Below are positions 6,859 to 13,252 of a stretch of DNA of 13,252 nucleotides, one piece after another; positions within the stretch are counted from its first letter, which is position 1; each line of letters starts with the position of its first letter. The stretch covers positions 1 to 13,252 of the forward strand of contig JAFANK010000078.1 of NCBI GenBank assembly GCA_019232725.1, in the 5' to 3' direction. The position numbers were made by a program, and so were the translations under genes. This DNA is from Vulcanimicrobiota bacterium. Lineage in GTDB: Bacteria > Vulcanimicrobiota > Vulcanimicrobiia > Eremiobacterales > Eremiobacteraceae. Below the pieces are notes generated by a model that did no database searches, had not been told where the DNA came from, and worked only from the letters and a program-made list of their open reading frames with translations.

Positions 6859-8505
6859 TCAGATCTCCCATTCCCACGGGTTCCACAGTGTGCTCACCGC
6901 GTGCGATGGTTTGTAGTTGCGAAAATCGCTGTTCAACACGCTCAAGCGCCGCGAGTTGAGCATGAAGATCACCGGCTCATCCTCGGTGAGGATCGCTTGG
7001 ATCTTGAAATAGGCCTGACGGCGCGTGTCTTGATCGTAGGAGGTCATCGCGATATGTTCTTGCGCGTCGAGCTCGTGGCTGCAGTAACGGTATGCGTTAT
7101 TGCCAGCCGGGGGCCACTGATCGCACATCCACAAGGTCGCGTCGTCGGGGTCGGCGCCATTGAACCAGCCGAAATACCCCACATCGAAGCGCCCCGTTTG
7201 GATGGCCCCGCCAGCGCCGTAGCTTGCGAAGTACAAAGGCCCTGAGACGATCTTCACGAGTGCGTCTACACCGAGCTGATGCCAGTCTTGCTGCAGAATG
7301 ATCCAATCCGCGCCCGTGCCCGACGGTGTCGTGACGATCTGCAGCGTCAGCCGCTTGCCGTTCTTGTAGCGGAAGCCATCTCGTGCGAGGCGCCAGCCAT
7401 CAGCATCGAGCATGCTCGCAGCGCGACTGGGCTCGTACCCGTAGTGGCGCACGGCTGGGTTGTACGCCCACAAAAATGCCGGCTGATCGGAATCCTGCGT
7501 GGGCCGGACGTTGTGATAGACCTTGTCGCGGATCGTGTCGCGGTCAACCGCATAGGCCAATGCTTGGCGCACGACTTTGTCATCGAGCGGTGGGTGGCTG
7601 ACGTTAAAACCGAGCATGCTGAACGCGGTGAGCGGCGTGTAGTACAACCGGTAACCCCGCAGCGACTGCAGCGTCGGAAGATACTGGGCAATGGCTGCGA
7701 ACCAGGCATCGATCTCGTGCGTTTCCAGCTGCGTCATGAGCGTATTGGTGTCGGGGATGAAATGCCAGTAGATCTTCTGCAGCTTTGGCGGTCCGCGGAA
7801 ATACGCCGGATTGGCGACGAACGTGATCATACTGCCGTGCTCGTAGCTCTGCAGGATGAATGGCCCGGTTCCTATCGGATGGTTGTTGTACGCGACGCGG
7901 TTGAGATCTGCATAGCCGTCGAGCAAGTGGTGCGGGAGGATCGGGATCGGGGTCGAGCCCATCGAGAAAAATGATGACAGAAACGGCGCATAAGGCTTTT
8001 TCAAATGCACGATGATGGTGGCATCGTCGCGTTTCTCGATGCTTGTGATGTCGTCGTAGCCGGTCCGCGACGAGACGTTGTTGCGCGGATTCATGACTTG
8101 ACGCCAGGTGAAGATGACGTCATCGGCGCTGAAGGGTGCGCCGTCTTGCCACTTGACACCGCGGCGGAGATGGTAGGTGAAGCGCAAGCCGTCGGGACTG
8201 ATCCCGCCGTTGCGCAGCGTCGGCACATCGGTCGCGAGTTCCGGCACCCACGCATCGTGGTCGTCCACCCGGTATAGCCATGCGCCCCATAAAAGCGCCA
8301 GATCGACTTCAGCTTGCTGGTTGCCGACCAGCGGATTCAAGTTATCCGGTTCGTCGATCTCTGCAACGCGCAGTATGCCGTTTTGCGTCCAGGGATTGCC
8401 GCCGCCGCGACCGGCAGGGGCTTGTGTGGAGACCTTCGTGCAGCCGAGCGCAAGCAGCACGATGCATGTGGTCGTGAGGATTGCTGTTGCGACGCGAACC
8501 TTCAT
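6859..8505 (-). CDS. ABC transporter substrate-binding lipoprotein, family 5 (peptide/opine/nickel type)
   Basis: A 548-residue family-5 extracytoplasmic solute-binding protein. An N-terminal hydrophobic signal segment ends in a lipobox-like LLALGC (Cys22), so it should be lipid-anchored on the outer face of the membrane. The hallmark of the family is clear: SPDGLRFTYHLRRGVKW followed by QDGAPFSADDVIFTWR. The conserved VRQALAYAVDRDTI and GTGPF elements are also present. Members bind oligopeptides, opines, nickel chelates or sugars, so the ligand cannot be named. The start ATG overlaps the upstream reductase stop by 4 bp, and the stop is 1 bp from the next dehydrogenase, so it is embedded in the enzyme operon. 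Oddly, no permease or ATPase gene is present anywhere in the window; the partners must be elsewhere, or the protein is a stand-alone binder. The lipobox is slightly off consensus (Leu at -2). Confidence 0.92.
   Translation of the reverse strand: MKVRVATAILTTTCIVLLALGCTKVSTQAPAGRGGGNPWTQNGILRVAEIDEPDNLNPLVGNQQAEVDLALLWGAWLYRVDDHDAWVPELATDVPTLRNGGISPDGLRFTYHLRRGVKWQDGAPFSADDVIFTWRQVMNPRNNVSSRTGYDDITSIEKRDDATIIVHLKKPYAPFLSSFFSMGSTPIPILPHHLLDGYADLNRVAYNNHPIGTGPFILQSYEHGSMITFVANPAYFRGPPKLQKIYWHFIPDTNTLMTQLETHEIDAWFAAIAQYLPTLQSLRGYRLYYTPLTAFSMLGFNVSHPPLDDKVVRQALAYAVDRDTIRDKVYHNVRPTQDSDQPAFLWAYNPAVRHYGYEPSRAASMLDADGWRLARDGFRYKNGKRLTLQIVTTPSGTGADWIILQQDWHQLGVDALVKIVSGPLYFASYGAGGAIQTGRFDVGYFGWFNGADPDDATLWMCDQWPPAGNNAYRYCSHELDAQEHIAMTSYDQDTRRQAYFKIQAILTEDEPVIFMLNSRRLSVLNSDFRNYKPSHAVSTLWNPWEWEI
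6865..6869 (-). promoter_or_regulatory. Shine-Dalgarno site supporting a GTG start
   Basis: On the - strand GGGAG lies 7 nt before the GTG at 6857, within the last codons of the substrate-binding protein gene. It supports GTG as the true start of the second dehydrogenase. Confidence 0.6.
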
Positions 8506-9395
8506 TCCACCACTTTCGTACCGGCGGCTTGTTCGTAGACATCCGCTACGGCGCTGTAGTCGTCACGTCCACGCCCGTTGGTGGACGCTTTGTCATAGAG
8601 ATCGTAGGACTGTGCCGAGCTGAACATCGGGGCGCCCATCGCTCGGCCGGCGTCGAGTGCAGCGCGCAGATCTTTGCGCAACAAGTCGAGTGCAAATCCG
8701 CCGTGATGGCGATCCTCGAACCACGCTTTGGGAAGCCAGGTGTCGAGCAGATAATTCGATGCCGTCGCGGTTGCGAGCACGCGACGCAAGAGCGCGAGGT
8801 CGGCGCCGGCTTTCTTGGCGAACACGAGCCCTTCGACATCGGCGACCATGACGTTCGCGATGATGATCTGGTTGACGAGCTTGAACGTCTCACCCATGCC
8901 GGCCGGTCCCACGTGGGTCGGCGTCCCCATGGCGCGCAGCACCGGCTCCGCTTTCTCGTACGTGGCCTGCTCGCCGCCGGCCATGATCGTGAGTTGACCG
9001 GTCGCGGCGCGCGCAGGTCCTCCCGACACTGGAGCGTCGAGCATCTCCAATCCGCTCTGCACAGCGCGCTCGTGAAACGAGCGAGAGGCGACCGGAGAAA
9101 TCGTGGACATGTCCACGACGATACTGCCGCGCCGCGCACCCCGGCTGATGCCACGGGGACCGAAGATCGCTTCTTCTACTTGCGGGGCATCGGGCACCAT
9201 GGTGATCGTGAGCTGGCAGGCGGACGCGACGTCAGCAGGTGACCCGCTCTCTTGCGCGCCGCGCGCGAGCAAGCGTTCGAGGCCGGCGCGGTTTTTGTGC
9301 GCGCACGCGTACACCCTAAAGCCGGCGCGCAGCAGGGATTCGCCCATCGGCTCACCCATGGTCCCGACGCCGACCAGGCCGACAGTCTCAATCAT
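8502..9395 (-). CDS. Beta-hydroxyacid dehydrogenase (3-hydroxyisobutyrate / tartronate-semialdehyde reductase family)
   Basis: A 297-residue NAD(P)-dependent beta-hydroxyacid dehydrogenase, the normal length for the family. The N-terminal Rossmann motif is GVGTMG (9-14) continuing GEPM. The substrate-binding signature DAPVSGG is at 120-126, and the catalytic lysine is Lys172 in GMGETFKLVNQ with the conserved Asn175. VDMSTISP (94-101) is also typical. Enzymes of this group interconvert a beta-hydroxyacid and its semialdehyde or ketoacid, in valine breakdown, glycerate formation or sugar-acid catabolism. It is the first gene of the - strand operon; the start ATG at 9395 has GAAGG 6 nt upstream. 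Its stop overlaps the substrate-binding protein start. The exact substrate cannot be decided, but its company with two polyol-type dehydrogenases favours sugar-acid or polyol catabolism over valine degradation. Confidence 0.93.
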   Translation of the reverse strand: MIETVGLVGVGTMGEPMGESLLRAGFRVYACAHKNRAGLERLLARGAQESGSPADVASACQLTITMVPDAPQVEEAIFGPRGISRGARRGSIVVDMSTISPVASRSFHERAVQSGLEMLDAPVSGGPARAATGQLTIMAGGEQATYEKAEPVLRAMGTPTHVGPAGMGETFKLVNQIIIANVMVADVEGLVFAKKAGADLALLRRVLATATASNYLLDTWLPKAWFEDRHHGGFALDLLRKDLRAALDAGRAMGAPMFSSAQSYDLYDKASTNGRGRDDYSAVADVYEQAAGTKVVE

Positions 9396-9451
9396 CGCCG
9401 GCCTTCAGTTCGAAAACGGGCATGTGGATACCCGCGCTCGCTCATTCGTTT

Positions 9452-9466
9452 GGCGCTGCCTGCGCC
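9452..9466. repeat. Short inverted repeat upstream of the catabolic operon
   Basis: GGCGC (9452-9456) and GCGCC (9462-9466) flank a 5-nt spacer. It lies 57-71 bp before the first operon gene, where an operator or the base of a transcript hairpin could sit. No protein-binding identity can be given. Confidence 0.3.
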
Positions 9467-9481
9467 GGGTAATGTGATGAT

Positions 9482-9505
9482 GGGCGGCGCATGACGTGAC
9501 CGCCC
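9482..9505 (-). terminator. Possible terminator hairpin after fumC
   Basis: GGGCGG (9482-9487) and CCGCCC (9500-9505) form a 6-bp all-GC stem with a 12-nt loop. It begins 9 nt past the fumC stop on the - strand. No T-run follows in the fumC direction, so it could be a weak or factor-dependent terminator, or allow read-through into the catabolic operon. Confidence 0.35.
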
Positions 9506-9514
9506 GCCAATTTT

Positions 9515-10936
9515 CTAACCGCCGCCCGCGCCGACTCTATCCGCGCTCGGTTCTACCATGAGCGCGGGGTCGAGGATTTTGTCGAGCTCGGCGTCGCTCA
9601 GCTTGGTCTTCTCGCGCGCGATCTCGCGCACGGTTTTGCCGGTGCTGGCCGCTTCTTTGGCGATGGCGGCTGCAGCGTCGTAGCCGATGATCGGTGCCAG
9701 CGCCGTGCCGATGGCAAGGCCGCGCTCGACCATCTCGGGCCCACGGCTCGTCGCCTTGAGCCCATCGACCGCTTGCGTCGCCAAGTTGCGCGACGCGGCT
9801 GCCAAAAGTTCAATCGTCTGCAACAGATCGTATCCTACGAGCGGCATGGTGAGATTGATCTCAAAATTGCCGCTTTGGCCGCCTACCGTGATCGTCGCAT
9901 CGTTGCCGATCACTTGCGCGCACACCATGAGCACGGATTCCGAGATGACCGGGTTCACCTTGCCCGGCATGATGGACGATCCCGGCTGCACGGCAGGCAG
10001 TTCCAACTCGCCGATGCCCGCCCGAGGTCCGGATGCAAGCCAGCGGATGTCGTTGGCGATCTTGGTCAACGAGACCGCGATGACTTTGAGCATGCCGCTC
10101 GCGGCGACTGCGTTGTCGAGCGACGCCTGCGCTTGGAAGTGGTTGTTCGTCTCATGGATCGGCAGGCCGGTCAATTCGGCAAGCCGCGCGGTCGCGCGCC
10201 GTGCGAATTCGGGATGGGTGTTGATGCCCGTGCCCACCGCCGTGCCGCCCAACGCGACTTCTGACAGCTCGTCGATCGCGTAGCGTGCGCGTGCGATGCC
10301 GCGCTCGATCTGGCCCGCGTACCCTGAGAACTCTTGACCAAGACGGATGGGCGTCGCGTCTTGCAGATGCGTGCGGCCGGTCTTGATGATGCCCCAAAAC
10401 TCTTTCGATTTGCGTTCTAGCGACGCTTTGAGCGTCTCCAATGCAGGGATCAGCGCCTCGTTGATCGCCACTGCAGCCGAGATGTGGACCGCAGTCGGTA
10501 TGACATCGTTGGAAGACTGCCCGAAGTTCACGTGATCGTTCGGATGGATCTTCACCTTGTGCTCGCCACCGCTGCGGTTGGCGTGATGCGCGATGACCTC
10601 GTTCGCATTCATGTTCGTCGATGTGCCGGATCCCGTCTGGAAGACATCGAGCGGGAAATGATCGTCGAGCTTGCCGTCGGCGACATCGCGTGCGGCGGCG
10701 GCGATATGTTCGGCTGCCGCTTTGTCGACGAGGCCAAGCTCCGCGTTGGTCTGGGCGGCGGCCAACTTTATGAGGCCCAAGGCGCGGATGAACCGGCGCG
10801 GCAGGCGCAATCCGCTGATCGGGAAGTTCAGGACGGCCCGGTGGGTGCTGGCTCCATAGAGCGCGTGCTGGGGGACCTGCATTTCGCCCATGGAATCGCG
10901 CTCGGTGCGCGTCCCGGCCCCGTCGTTCTTCATCAT
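9515..10936 (-). CDS. fumC: Class II fumarate hydratase (fumarase C)
   Basis: A 473-residue class II fumarase, interconverting fumarate and malate in the citric acid cycle as a cytoplasmic homotetramer without iron. The superfamily landmarks are all visible: TRTERDSMGEMQVP near the start, TGSGTSTNMNANEV, the HPNDHVNFGQSSNDV segment, the catalytic histidine region TGRTHLQDATP, and the signature GSSIMPGKVNP with the catalytic serine loop. A GNDATITVGGQSGNFEIN segment favours fumarase, although the aspartase relative shares most motifs. The frame is open to 11416, but the start at 10936 (MMKNDG) is chosen because GAGG sits 5 nt upstream, the length then matches the family, and the extension would lie antisense to the next gene. 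It is transcribed on the same strand as the catabolic operon, 119 bp before it. Confidence 0.95.
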   Translation of the reverse strand: MMKNDGAGTRTERDSMGEMQVPQHALYGASTHRAVLNFPISGLRLPRRFIRALGLIKLAAAQTNAELGLVDKAAAEHIAAAARDVADGKLDDHFPLDVFQTGSGTSTNMNANEVIAHHANRSGGEHKVKIHPNDHVNFGQSSNDVIPTAVHISAAVAINEALIPALETLKASLERKSKEFWGIIKTGRTHLQDATPIRLGQEFSGYAGQIERGIARARYAIDELSEVALGGTAVGTGINTHPEFARRATARLAELTGLPIHETNNHFQAQASLDNAVAASGMLKVIAVSLTKIANDIRWLASGPRAGIGELELPAVQPGSSIMPGKVNPVISESVLMVCAQVIGNDATITVGGQSGNFEINLTMPLVGYDLLQTIELLAAASRNLATQAVDGLKATSRGPEMVERGLAIGTALAPIIGYDAAAAIAKEAASTGKTVREIAREKTKLSDAELDKILDPALMVEPSADRVGAGGG

Positions 10937-10941
10937 ACCTA

Positions 10942-10945
10942 CCTC
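10942..10945 (-). promoter_or_regulatory. Shine-Dalgarno site of fumC
   Basis: On the - strand GAGG (in TGAGGTAGGT) lies 5 nt before the ATG at 10936, followed at once by a second in-frame ATG. It fixes the fumC start to within one codon. Confidence 0.65.
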
Positions 10946-11024
10946 AAAAACGTCCGATGATTGGAAGTGAGGGATTGGCGTTCGTCGCCCCAGCTTTAGC
11001 GCCCCTGGGATGGGCGCGACGCAA

Positions 11025-11053
11025 GTCTTAAGCTGCCGCCGTCGTGCGGTCAA
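11025..11053 (-). promoter_or_regulatory. Candidate sigma70-type promoter of fumC
   Basis: On the - strand TTGACC (11053-11048) is followed after 17 nt by TAAGAC (11030-11025). The -35 box is close to consensus and the -10 box is poor. It would give a leader of roughly 80 nt. It sits in the 135-bp divergent spacer between fumC and the membrane-protein gene. Confidence 0.3.
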
Positions 11054-11071
11054 AGCGTTCGTAAAGGGTCC

Positions 11072-12613
11072 ATGAGCGAGACAGGCGCGCTGTTCGAGTT
11101 CGTCGAGCCGGACGGCACGAGCCGCTGGGTCGCCAAACCCGGCGAGCAAACCACGTTTCCACTGTCCATCCGCAACGACACCGCGGAAGGGCATGAAGTC
11201 GCCGTGCTCGTCGAGGACCCTGCCAACTGGGCGTGGGCCGATCCGCAGCGCATCTCGCTCGATCCCGGCGACAGCACGACCGTGTCGATCGTCTTCGCGC
11301 CGCAAAAAGAGACAAGCATCGCTGCAGGGCAACACCAAGCGGCCATCCGACTGCGCGATCTCGAAGGCGTGATCTTCGCGGAATGTCTGCGTCCGTTCGA
11401 AGTCCAGGAGCGACAAGAGCTTTCGATGACGGTGACGCTACGCGGACCGCTCATGAGCTTCGGCATGGCCGAGGGCTTCGTCGTGCATTGCACGCTGGCC
11501 AACCGTGGGAACACCGACGTTACCGCGCGACCGGTCGGCGATCCGCATCCTGCGCTCACCTTTAGCGAGCGCACGGTCTCGGTGCCGTTCCGCGGCGAGG
11601 TGGCATTCGACATCGAGGTACGCTGGAACGCAGCGCGCCGCACCAATCATCCGGACGTCGTGACGCTGCGCGCGCCGTATCAAGGCGGCGAAGCCAAGGC
11701 GTCGATCGAGTGGCGCTTCATCGCTGATGCGCTCGAACCGTTCATGCCGATCTATTCGACCGCCGAGGAAGAGGAAGACGAGTTCCTCTCGATCTCGTGG
11801 CTGCCGCAGCCCGGTGAAGATGTGCTCGACCGGCGTTTACCGCAGATCCCGCCGGAAGAGTTGCCCGAAGGCACGGGCGCGCAGCTACTACAACCTGCCG
11901 CTACCGCGCCCGACGCCGAGGCCGCAGCGCACGCGAGCGAGCAGCAACCGCCCTCGCCGCCGGCGCCGCCGATCAGCCCGTCGCTTTTGACTCGTCGCTT
12001 GACGCCTGGCGCGCGTCGTATCAGCCCATGGTGGCCGCCGGCGCAAGTCATCGCCGGGCGCTGGCGCGTCAAGCCGCTGCCGATCCTCATGCTCATCATC
12101 GCGATCGAAGGGTTTCTCTTGGGGATGACTGAGGCCCAGCGCAACTATTACGCCTCGCCGGAACTGCGCGCGCCCGTGCGCGTCCAGCGCGTGCTGACGA
12201 TGGGCTCCCATGCGGCACGAGCGATCGTCGGCGGCGCGGAGCATGCGATCTCGTTGACGCTGAACGCGGGCAAGACGCTCGAGCGGAGCATCCACTTCGG
12301 CCGCCGCGGTGCAGCGGCACCGTCAGTGCCGACCTTGTGGGGGCTGTCTGCACATTTCCTCAACCCGAGAATGCTGTCGGTGTCGTTCAACGAGAGCGGA
12401 TGCACGCAAATCCAGCTGATCGTGGCATCTGGACCTGCCGTGCTCTACCACCGTGCGGTGGCGAGCGTGCCCGTGACGGTGCCCATTCACACGGGTCTCA
12501 CCGACCCCTTGCGGATCACCGTCGTCGGCACGGCGCCGGGCGGTTTCGAGCTGCGCCAACACAGTTATCTACCGCTGCCTTCCGCCGACGGTAGCACACC
12601 ACAAGAACAATAA
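11072..12613 (+). CDS. Unrecognised single-span membrane protein with N-terminal Ig-like domains
   Basis: A 513-residue protein I do not recognise. Residues 1 to about 225 look like two beta-sandwich (Ig-like, CARDB/NEW3-type) domains, with phrases such as PGEQTTFPLSIRND, LDPGDSTTVSIVF and TLANRGNTDVTA. A low-complexity linker follows: an acidic patch from 232 (EEEEDEFLS) and a proline/alanine-rich stretch to about 310. Then comes a basic segment (RRLTPGARR, RWRVKP) and one hydrophobic helix at about 336-352 that contains Glu346. The remaining 160 residues are beta-rich without repeats. There is no signal peptide, so by the positive-inside rule the Ig-like part should be cytoplasmic and the C-terminal part outside. 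Start ATG 11072 has AAAGGG only 3 nt upstream. The next gene, proline dehydrogenase, is 49 bp downstream, but a functional link is not evident. It could be a scaffold, sensor or envelope-assembly factor. Confidence 0.85.
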   Translation: MSETGALFEFVEPDGTSRWVAKPGEQTTFPLSIRNDTAEGHEVAVLVEDPANWAWADPQRISLDPGDSTTVSIVFAPQKETSIAAGQHQAAIRLRDLEGVIFAECLRPFEVQERQELSMTVTLRGPLMSFGMAEGFVVHCTLANRGNTDVTARPVGDPHPALTFSERTVSVPFRGEVAFDIEVRWNAARRTNHPDVVTLRAPYQGGEAKASIEWRFIADALEPFMPIYSTAEEEEDEFLSISWLPQPGEDVLDRRLPQIPPEELPEGTGAQLLQPAATAPDAEAAAHASEQQPPSPPAPPISPSLLTRRLTPGARRISPWWPPAQVIAGRWRVKPLPILMLIIAIEGFLLGMTEAQRNYYASPELRAPVRVQRVLTMGSHAARAIVGGAEHAISLTLNAGKTLERSIHFGRRGAAAPSVPTLWGLSAHFLNPRMLSVSFNESGCTQIQLIVASGPAVLYHRAVASVPVTVPIHTGLTDPLRITVVGTAPGGFELRQHSYLPLPSADGSTPQEQ

Positions 12614-12624
12614 ACCCTTTGCGC

Positions 12625-12636
12625 GGAGGCGTCTCC
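12625..12636 (+). repeat. Tiny inverted repeat between the membrane-protein and proline dehydrogenase genes
   Basis: GGAG (12625-12628) and CTCC (12633-12636) enclose a GCGT tetraloop, 12 nt past the upstream stop. The stem is too short and lacks a T-run, so this is at best a weak structure. Confidence 0.2.
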
Positions 12637-12662
12637 TCAAGCCGCGGGAAATCGCATCGGCG

Positions 12663-13252
12663 ATGACGAGCTTTGCTCGCGTGCTCGATGCAAACCCGGC
12701 GCTTCAGCGCCGGCTCTTCTTTTTGGCGCGCCGCTTTGTGCCGGGCGAGCGGATCGAGGATGCGCTCGGCGCCGTGGCGAGGCTCAACGCTTCGGGCATG
12801 TCGGCGTCGCTGGATTTCCTCGGCGAAGACGTCGCGCGCGAGGAAGAGGCCGAGGCCAATACGAGCGTGTACCGCCGGACGATCGAGCGCATCGCAGCCG
12901 GCGGACATGACGCAAACGTCTCCGTGAAGCTGACGGCGATCGGCCAATCGATCGCAGAGGATCTGGCACTGCGCAATCTCCAGACGATCGTGAGCGCAGC
13001 GCGGCCGCACAGCATGTTCATCCGGCTCGACATGGAAGGTTCGGCGACCGTCGACTCCACCTATCGCATCCTCGATCGAATGCGCTCGAGCTACGAGCAC
13101 GTGGGCCCAGTGGTGCAGGCATACTTGCACCGCGCACAAGATGACGTCAGACGGCTGGTCGCGCAACACGTGCGCGTGCGGCTGTGCAAGGGCGCGTACA
13201 AGGAGCCGCCGCAGACGGCGATCCAGCGCATGCCGTTCATCCGTCGCAATTA
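12663..13252 (+). CDS. Proline dehydrogenase, N-terminal part (cut by window end)
   Basis: A flavoenzyme oxidising L-proline to pyrroline-5-carboxylate at the membrane; 196 residues are visible, and the frame is still open at the end of the window. Family elements appear in order: a helical N-terminus (RRFVPGERIEDALGAVARLN), the barrel strand SLDFLGE, VSVKLTAIG with Lys89, FIRLDMEGS (Asp123, Glu125), VVQAYLHRAQDD (152-161) and RLCKGAYKEP with Lys176. The last two are characteristic flavin and substrate site segments of the PutA/PRODH barrel. The length before the barrel is short, as in the stand-alone monofunctional enzymes of Gram-positive and related lineages rather than trifunctional PutA, but the C-terminus cannot be checked. 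The ATG at 12663 is the only in-frame start after the previous gene; its ribosome binding site is weak. It may be co-transcribed with the upstream membrane protein. Confidence 0.92.
   Translation, partial: MTSFARVLDANPALQRRLFFLARRFVPGERIEDALGAVARLNASGMSASLDFLGEDVAREEEAEANTSVYRRTIERIAAGGHDANVSVKLTAIGQSIAEDLALRNLQTIVSAARPHSMFIRLDMEGSATVDSTYRILDRMRSSYEHVGPVVQAYLHRAQDDVRRLVAQHVRVRLCKGAYKEPPQTAIQRMPFIRRN

Noticed and set aside
6294..7245. Long + strand frames opposite the second dehydrogenase and the binding protein
   Set aside because: They run across the junction of two well-supported - strand genes and show no domain features.
10937..11416. Upstream extension of the fumarase reading frame (633 codons in total)
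   Set aside because: The extension lies antisense to the membrane-protein gene, has no family similarity, and a strong Shine-Dalgarno site sits directly before 10936.
12516..13169. 217-codon open frame on the - strand
   Set aside because: It mirrors the proline dehydrogenase coding frame, which carries recognisable family motifs, and it also overlaps the end of the membrane-protein gene.
1..13252. CRISPR array, tRNA/rRNA, transposase, integrase, toxin-antitoxin or defence module
   Set aside because: No spaced direct repeats, no cloverleaf or rRNA-like stretches and no mobile-element protein motifs were seen. The helicase-nuclease pair is better explained as AddAB/AdnAB-type repair than as a defence system.

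Overview
This is a GC-rich bacterial chromosomal window whose genes are tightly packed, often with 4-bp ATGA overlaps and purine-rich Shine-Dalgarno sites. Nothing in it fixes the phylum. There is no rRNA, tRNA, CRISPR array, insertion sequence or phage gene. A GC-rich free-living heterotroph is the safest reading. A poorly sampled soil lineage such as Eremiobacterota would fit the overall style, but that is only an impression.

Positions 1-3601 (+ strand) hold the end of a DNA double-strand-break repair operon. It consists of the C-terminal tail of an AddB/RecB-like nuclease subunit, translationally coupled to a complete 1083-residue UvrD-type helicase fused to a RecB-like PD-(D/E)XK nuclease. 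Both proteins carry cysteine clusters of the kind that hold a 4Fe-4S cluster in AddB-type nucleases. Together they look like an AddAB/AdnAB-type end-resection machine. A gene-poor gap of about 230 bp follows (3602-3832).

Positions 3833-9395 (- strand) form a compact catabolic operon. In transcription order it encodes a 3-hydroxyisobutyrate-dehydrogenase-like reductase, a family-5 (peptide/opine type) substrate-binding lipoprotein, two different zinc-dependent medium-chain dehydrogenases, a small cupin and, after a 69-bp gap, a VOC-fold protein. The first five genes are overlapping or 1 bp apart. The likely joint job is capture and stepwise oxidation of a small hydroxylated compound. The substrate cannot be read from the sequence, and no permease, ATPase or regulator is present in the window.

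Positions 9515-10936 (- strand) encode a class II fumarase, separated from the catabolic operon by a short spacer with two hairpins. A 135-bp divergent promoter region then separates fumC from two + strand genes. The first (11072-12613) is an unrecognised membrane protein with two Ig-like N-terminal domains, an acidic/proline-rich linker, one transmembrane helix and an external C-terminal domain. The second, cut by the window end, is proline dehydrogenase.

No clearly new defence or mobile system is visible. The most interesting items are the single-span membrane protein, the catabolic operon of unknown substrate, and the helicase-nuclease pair with cysteine clusters in both subunits.
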